Below, piece by piece: positions 23,927-23,943 of a stretch of 23,943 nt of DNA. The DNA lies in assembly GCF_905196875.1 (NCBI RefSeq), contig NZ_CAJJWO010000078.1, positions 1 to 23,943 on the forward strand. The letters run 5' to 3'. The position numbers and the translations under genes were made by a program. The notes beneath the pieces were generated by a model. That model was given only the letters and a program-made list of their open reading frames with translations. It was not told where the DNA came from and made no database searches. How positions within the stretch are numbered: position 1 is the first letter of the stretch; every line of letters starts with the position of its first letter. The stretch is from an uncultured Parabacteroides sp. GTDB taxonomy: Bacteria > Bacteroidota > Bacteroidia > Bacteroidales > Tannerellaceae.

Positions 23927-23943
23927 CATTTGTTTTGAGTCTC

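Noticed and set aside
1..23943. CRISPR array, insertion sequence, prophage or tRNA/rRNA genes
   Set aside because: No spaced direct repeats, transposase, integrase or structural RNA signature was seen on either strand.

Overview
The window looks like Bacteroidota chromosome, order Bacteroidales, probably Parabacteroides or Bacteroides. The evidence is a SusC/SusD pair with its own ECF sigma and FecR anti-sigma, relaxed lipoprotein signals, several promoters of the Bacteroides type (TTG, 19-21 nt, TAnnTTTG), few Shine-Dalgarno sequences, and the core order DUF177 - rpmF - fabH - era - der. The genus is not settled by what I can see.

Left part (1-8823, + strand). The end of a PhoU gene is followed by a complete cell-surface-signalling nutrient-uptake locus: ECF sigma factor, FecR anti-sigma, a SusC TonB transporter with an N-terminal STN signalling domain, a SusD lipoprotein, and a secreted LamG plus endonuclease/exonuclease/phosphatase (EEP) protein. 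The last three genes are tightly spaced and end at a strong terminator. The operon has no glycoside hydrolase; its only enzyme is a metal-dependent phosphoesterase-type fold. In the FecR-susC gap, the minus strand carries a promoter-like element and a terminator hairpin that pairs fully only as minus-strand RNA. This predicts an antisense small RNA of about 80 nt against the susC leader.

Middle (8859-18000). A porin O/P-type barrel protein with its own promoter converges on a GH95 alpha-L-fucosidase-type lipoprotein, and their stop codons overlap. The GH95 gene lies 34 bp downstream of an MsbA-like ABC exporter. Divergent from the exporter is a putative lipoprotein gene followed by a radical SAM/SPASM enzyme. 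I recognise this pair as the uncharacterised radical SAM/lipoprotein system (TIGR04134/TIGR04133 from memory). Next comes a secreted DUF4091/GH123-like glycosidase with an Asp-Glu dyad, then a clear terminator.

Right part (18046-23943). A possible 52-residue small gene precedes a bidirectional terminator. The minus strand then holds the housekeeping block, in transcription order: an orphan sensor histidine kinase, DUF177 (YceD), rpmF (L32), fabH, era and der. A minus-strand terminator separates rpmF from fabH. fabH and era overlap, and der follows closely. No rRNA, tRNA, CRISPR array, insertion sequence or phage gene was recognised.
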